Made by a program: the position numbers and the translations under genes
Source: Saccharomycopsis fibuligera x Saccharomycopsis cf. fibuligera
Taxonomy: Eukaryota > Ascomycota > Saccharomycetes > Ascoideales > Saccharomycopsidaceae
Assembly (NCBI GenBank): GCA_001936135.1
Contig: CP012810.1
Coordinates: forward strand, 3,844,001-3,908,000
Length of the DNA stretch: 64,000 nt
Direction of reading: 5' to 3'
Notes under the pieces: model-generated
The model's database searches: none
Seen by the model: the letters and a program-made list of their open reading frames with translations, nothing else
What the model was told of the DNA's origin: nothing
Shown here: positions 62,032-64,000 of the stretch, piece after piece
How positions within the stretch are numbered: the stretch's first letter is position 1
How the letters are laid out: every line of letters starts with the position of its first letter

Positions 62032-62946
62032 CTACATACCCACCGCTGCTGCTATCACCGCGTCATGTTGGCCATGCCACCATCTCACATCCTGCAATTC
62101 AAGAGCCAGCAAAGGACTAACTCCAACCCCATCCTGACCCAAAAACACCGGCCCCACAGTAATCACCAAAGAGTCAATCAATGGCTTGCTGCTCTTTTTC
62201 CTTTCTGCGTTTGCATTGGCCAAAAGCAACTGATTGATAACACTAGCCCCGCCTTCGACCATAACTGAGCCAATATGCATTTTTTCCTTTAACTGCTCAA
62301 ATAAGTCAGACCAGTTAAAAGCAGCCTTATTTTCTTGCCCATTAGTGTCGGCAGAAAGTGTGCTATCCATAAACAAAAATTCAATAAAATTCCCATCACC
62401 ACCATCATACTTTTCGGTAGTTTTTGTAAATTCAATAAACTCTTCGTCGTGCTGTAATGCTTTGCTCACCACAATTATCGGTGCTAGTCCTTGCCCCAGT
62501 TTCGCCAATTGAATTAGCTTTGAGCTCTGCAATTTTTCTCGACTCTTGAAATGCGGATCCACAATAATTGGTCTAATTTTGTGCAATGGTTGTTGTTGCT
62601 GTATAGATTCATCGCCAGCTTTGCCGCTAACGTCAGCAACATACCGACAATTCAAGCCTGGGTCGTCAGCAATAAAAGTCCCCACCCCAATCAAAATCCC
62701 ATCAAATCTCGATCTCAAATAATGCGTCATTGTCTTAGTCACTGCTGATGAAATCTTGGTTTGTACGCCTGGCCTGGCTGCAATACGAGAATCAAGAGAT
62801 TGGGCATAAGTTAAAAGAATAAAGGGCAAGTTGTCCTTGCTGCCCCTGGAAGCACTGTTGTCGGCACTGCCTGATGTTTGTTCTTTAGGCAAGACTGGCT
62901 CGAGGAAGGGTACTAGGGATTTGTCCAAGGGCACTAACTTCAGCAT
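62032..62946 (-). CDS. RIB7: Riboflavin biosynthesis reductase Rib7
   Basis: NADPH-dependent reductase acting on 2,5-diamino-6-ribosylamino-4(3H)-pyrimidinone 5'-phosphate, second step of fungal riboflavin synthesis. The 304-residue product (244 in S. cerevisiae) shows PFILLTYAQSLDSRIAARPG, KTMTHYLRSRFDGILIGVGT and ADDPGLNCRY near the start. Further hallmarks are RPIIVDPHFKSR, the C-terminal SVMVEGGASVINQLLL, and DVRWWHG near the end. The excess length lies in loops, for example around QQQ at 135. The second codon is CTG; if read as Ser the start is MSKLVPL, like yeast MSLTPL. No intron is needed. Divergent from SAM35 over 404 bp. Confidence 0.95.
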   Translation of the reverse strand: MLKLVPLDKSLVPFLEPVLPKEQTSGSADNSASRGSKDNLPFILLTYAQSLDSRIAARPGVQTKISSAVTKTMTHYLRSRFDGILIGVGTFIADDPGLNCRYVADVSGKAGDESIQQQQPLHKIRPIIVDPHFKSREKLQSSKLIQLAKLGQGLAPIIVVSKALQHDEEFIEFTKTTEKYDGGDGNFIEFLFMDSTLSADTNGQENKAAFNWSDLFEQLKEKMHIGSVMVEGGASVINQLLLANANAERKKSSKPLIDSLVITVGPVFLGQDGVGVSPLLALELQDVRWWHGQHDAVIAAAVGM

Positions 62947-63350
62947 TTTCTAGTTTATCTTTATGGACTATGGTAATGAGCTGTTATGATTTTGGGGTTT
63001 TTGTTTTGCTGGATATGCCTTGTATATTGCAATGCAATGCTGCTTCAAGATAAAAGCAATGATAAATATCTGTCTAAACAAACACTGAGAACCTCGCGGT
63101 TACATAAATAAAATCAGATGCGATATCGATATATGGATGCGACGTCAAAATCGTCGACCGACCGACCCACCAACCGACGGTGGTGAGTAGGGCACCTCGC
63201 CGCGTATCTCCGCACAAACCAGTCATATGGCCGCTATTACCGCATATTTTTTTATTTTTTATTTTTTATTTAATTTTCCTCCGTTCAAAGGTGCCCAAGA
63301 GGATAATAGAATCACCACCACGCTCTACAAAACCATTCCAACCTCACTAT
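62947..63350. other. Divergent RIB7 / SAM35 promoter
   Basis: Contains ACGTCA (CRE half-site like) at 63142, a CCGA-rich simple stretch at about 63152-63180 and two small dyads: CGACG/CGTCG at 63140-63156 and CCACC/GGTGG at 63167-63183. No gene seen. Confidence 0.45.
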
Positions 63351-64000
63351 ATGACTCTCTCTGCTGCCGTCCCTCAACTGTTCAAGTCGCTTGTTCAGCG
63401 GTTCCCGTTGGCGACATACCCAGAGCCCCAGCCCCTAGGTACCGACACCGAGGCTCTTTTGGCAAAACGAAAGGTCTACCTTTCTTACAACTCCGAATCT
63501 GGAAATCATAAAGCCAACGCCAGCAACAGCAGCAATAACTTTTTCACTCTTTGTGTCTATGGACTATTTGAGCATCAAGTTGACAATGCTGATACCCGCT
63601 TACTCTTGGCCACCGACCCCGTGTGCTTATTCACTCAACTATCCCTTATTTACAAAAACAACTTGCGTGCTCCGCAACTGAATGACAATGTGAGCAGCAG
63701 CAGCAGCAAAACGATATCTCAGAGGCAAAATGCCATCATGATTGTATCGCATCACGCTTCAGTGGACCACGAATTGCCAATATTGCTAGAAGACACCAAT
63801 CCGGGGGGCCAAAAAACTAAATTCAAAAGAATCGCTAGGTCTAACTTTGCCATCAATGAGCTCAATTTGGCCAAGATTGAAAACAGCAAAGTTTACATTT
63901 TGGTTGAGCTAATCGACCAGATCTTGTACGACGCGTGGGTGTTCACGGTGATCACGGAATTGACGACCGAGCAGATCCTCCAGCTTTACTGGTTCACTGA
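63351..64000 (+). CDS. SAM35: SAM35, mitochondrial outer membrane sorting subunit (5' part)
   Basis: Sam35 is the cytosolic-side receptor of the SAM complex that inserts beta-barrel proteins into the mitochondrial outer membrane. The first 216 codons are present; the frame is open to the right edge, so the gene continues outside. Similarity to S. cerevisiae Sam35 is seen in order: QRFPLATYPEP (DTFPLQTYPAQ), CVYGLFEH, LATDPVCLFTQLSLIYKNNL (ATDPWCLFVQLALCQKNGL), HELPILLED, FKRIARSNFAINEL and VELIDQILYDAWVFTVI (LDTVLYDCWITQII). A Ser run occurs near residue 115. ATG 63351 is in the right place, just before the conserved start. Confidence 0.9.
   Translation, partial: MTLSAAVPQLFKSLVQRFPLATYPEPQPLGTDTEALLAKRKVYLSYNSESGNHKANASNSSNNFFTLCVYGLFEHQVDNADTRLLLATDPVCLFTQLSLIYKNNLRAPQLNDNVSSSSSKTISQRQNAIMIVSHHASVDHELPILLEDTNPGGQKTKFKRIARSNFAINELNLAKIENSKVYILVELIDQILYDAWVFTVITELTTEQILQLYWFT

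Overview
This window is nuclear DNA of a budding yeast, most likely a CTG-clade (Candida/Lodderomyces type) species. Genes are compact with rare short introns that carry GTAWGT or GTGAGT donors and TACTAAC-type branch points. A complete set of ascomycete housekeeping genes is present, including a complex I subunit that Saccharomyces lacks. Many proteins carry long Asn, Gln, Ser and Asp runs, as in Lodderomyces elongisporus; the species is a guess. A repeat inside the chitinase places CTG codons where a sibling copy has AGC (Ser), so CTG should probably be read as Ser throughout.

Layout, left to right: the 3' end of an unrecognised gene (1-504); a 3 kb promoter and a SWI4-type APSES/ankyrin cell-cycle regulator (3484-7203); a GH18 chitinase (minus); a 3.8 kb divergent intergenic region; a TFIIIA-like C2H2 zinc-finger gene; a TM9/EMP70-family gene whose signal peptide lies in a separate first exon (15471-18090); a Zn2Cys6 transcription factor; a CCM1-like mitochondrial PPR protein; a long unrecognised low-complexity protein divergent from a BNI4-like Glc7-targeting protein; a decayed glutathione synthetase copy (37337-38580); a LIM-DH-PH protein; NOP12; DEP1; RPP2B with a probable 5'UTR intron; a spliced MTP18/MTFP1-like gene; a spliced CYP504-like P450; CWH43; a spliced complex I subunit of the NDUFB10 type; PGK1; RIB7; and the 5' part of SAM35 running off the right edge.

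The window is ordinary core chromosome. I saw no rRNA, CRISPR, transposon, LTR element or convincing tRNA. Several genes fit cell-wall and septum biology (SWI4, chitinase, BNI4, the LIM-RhoGEF, CWH43) and several are mitochondrial (CCM1, MTP18-like, complex I subunit, SAM35), but they are not arranged as a cluster. The most useful results are four exon structures that plain open frames miss, the two-frame GSH2 relic, the LIM-RhoGEF architecture, the internal evidence for CTG=Ser, and several dyads and repeats in promoters. All predictions come from reading the sequence only.
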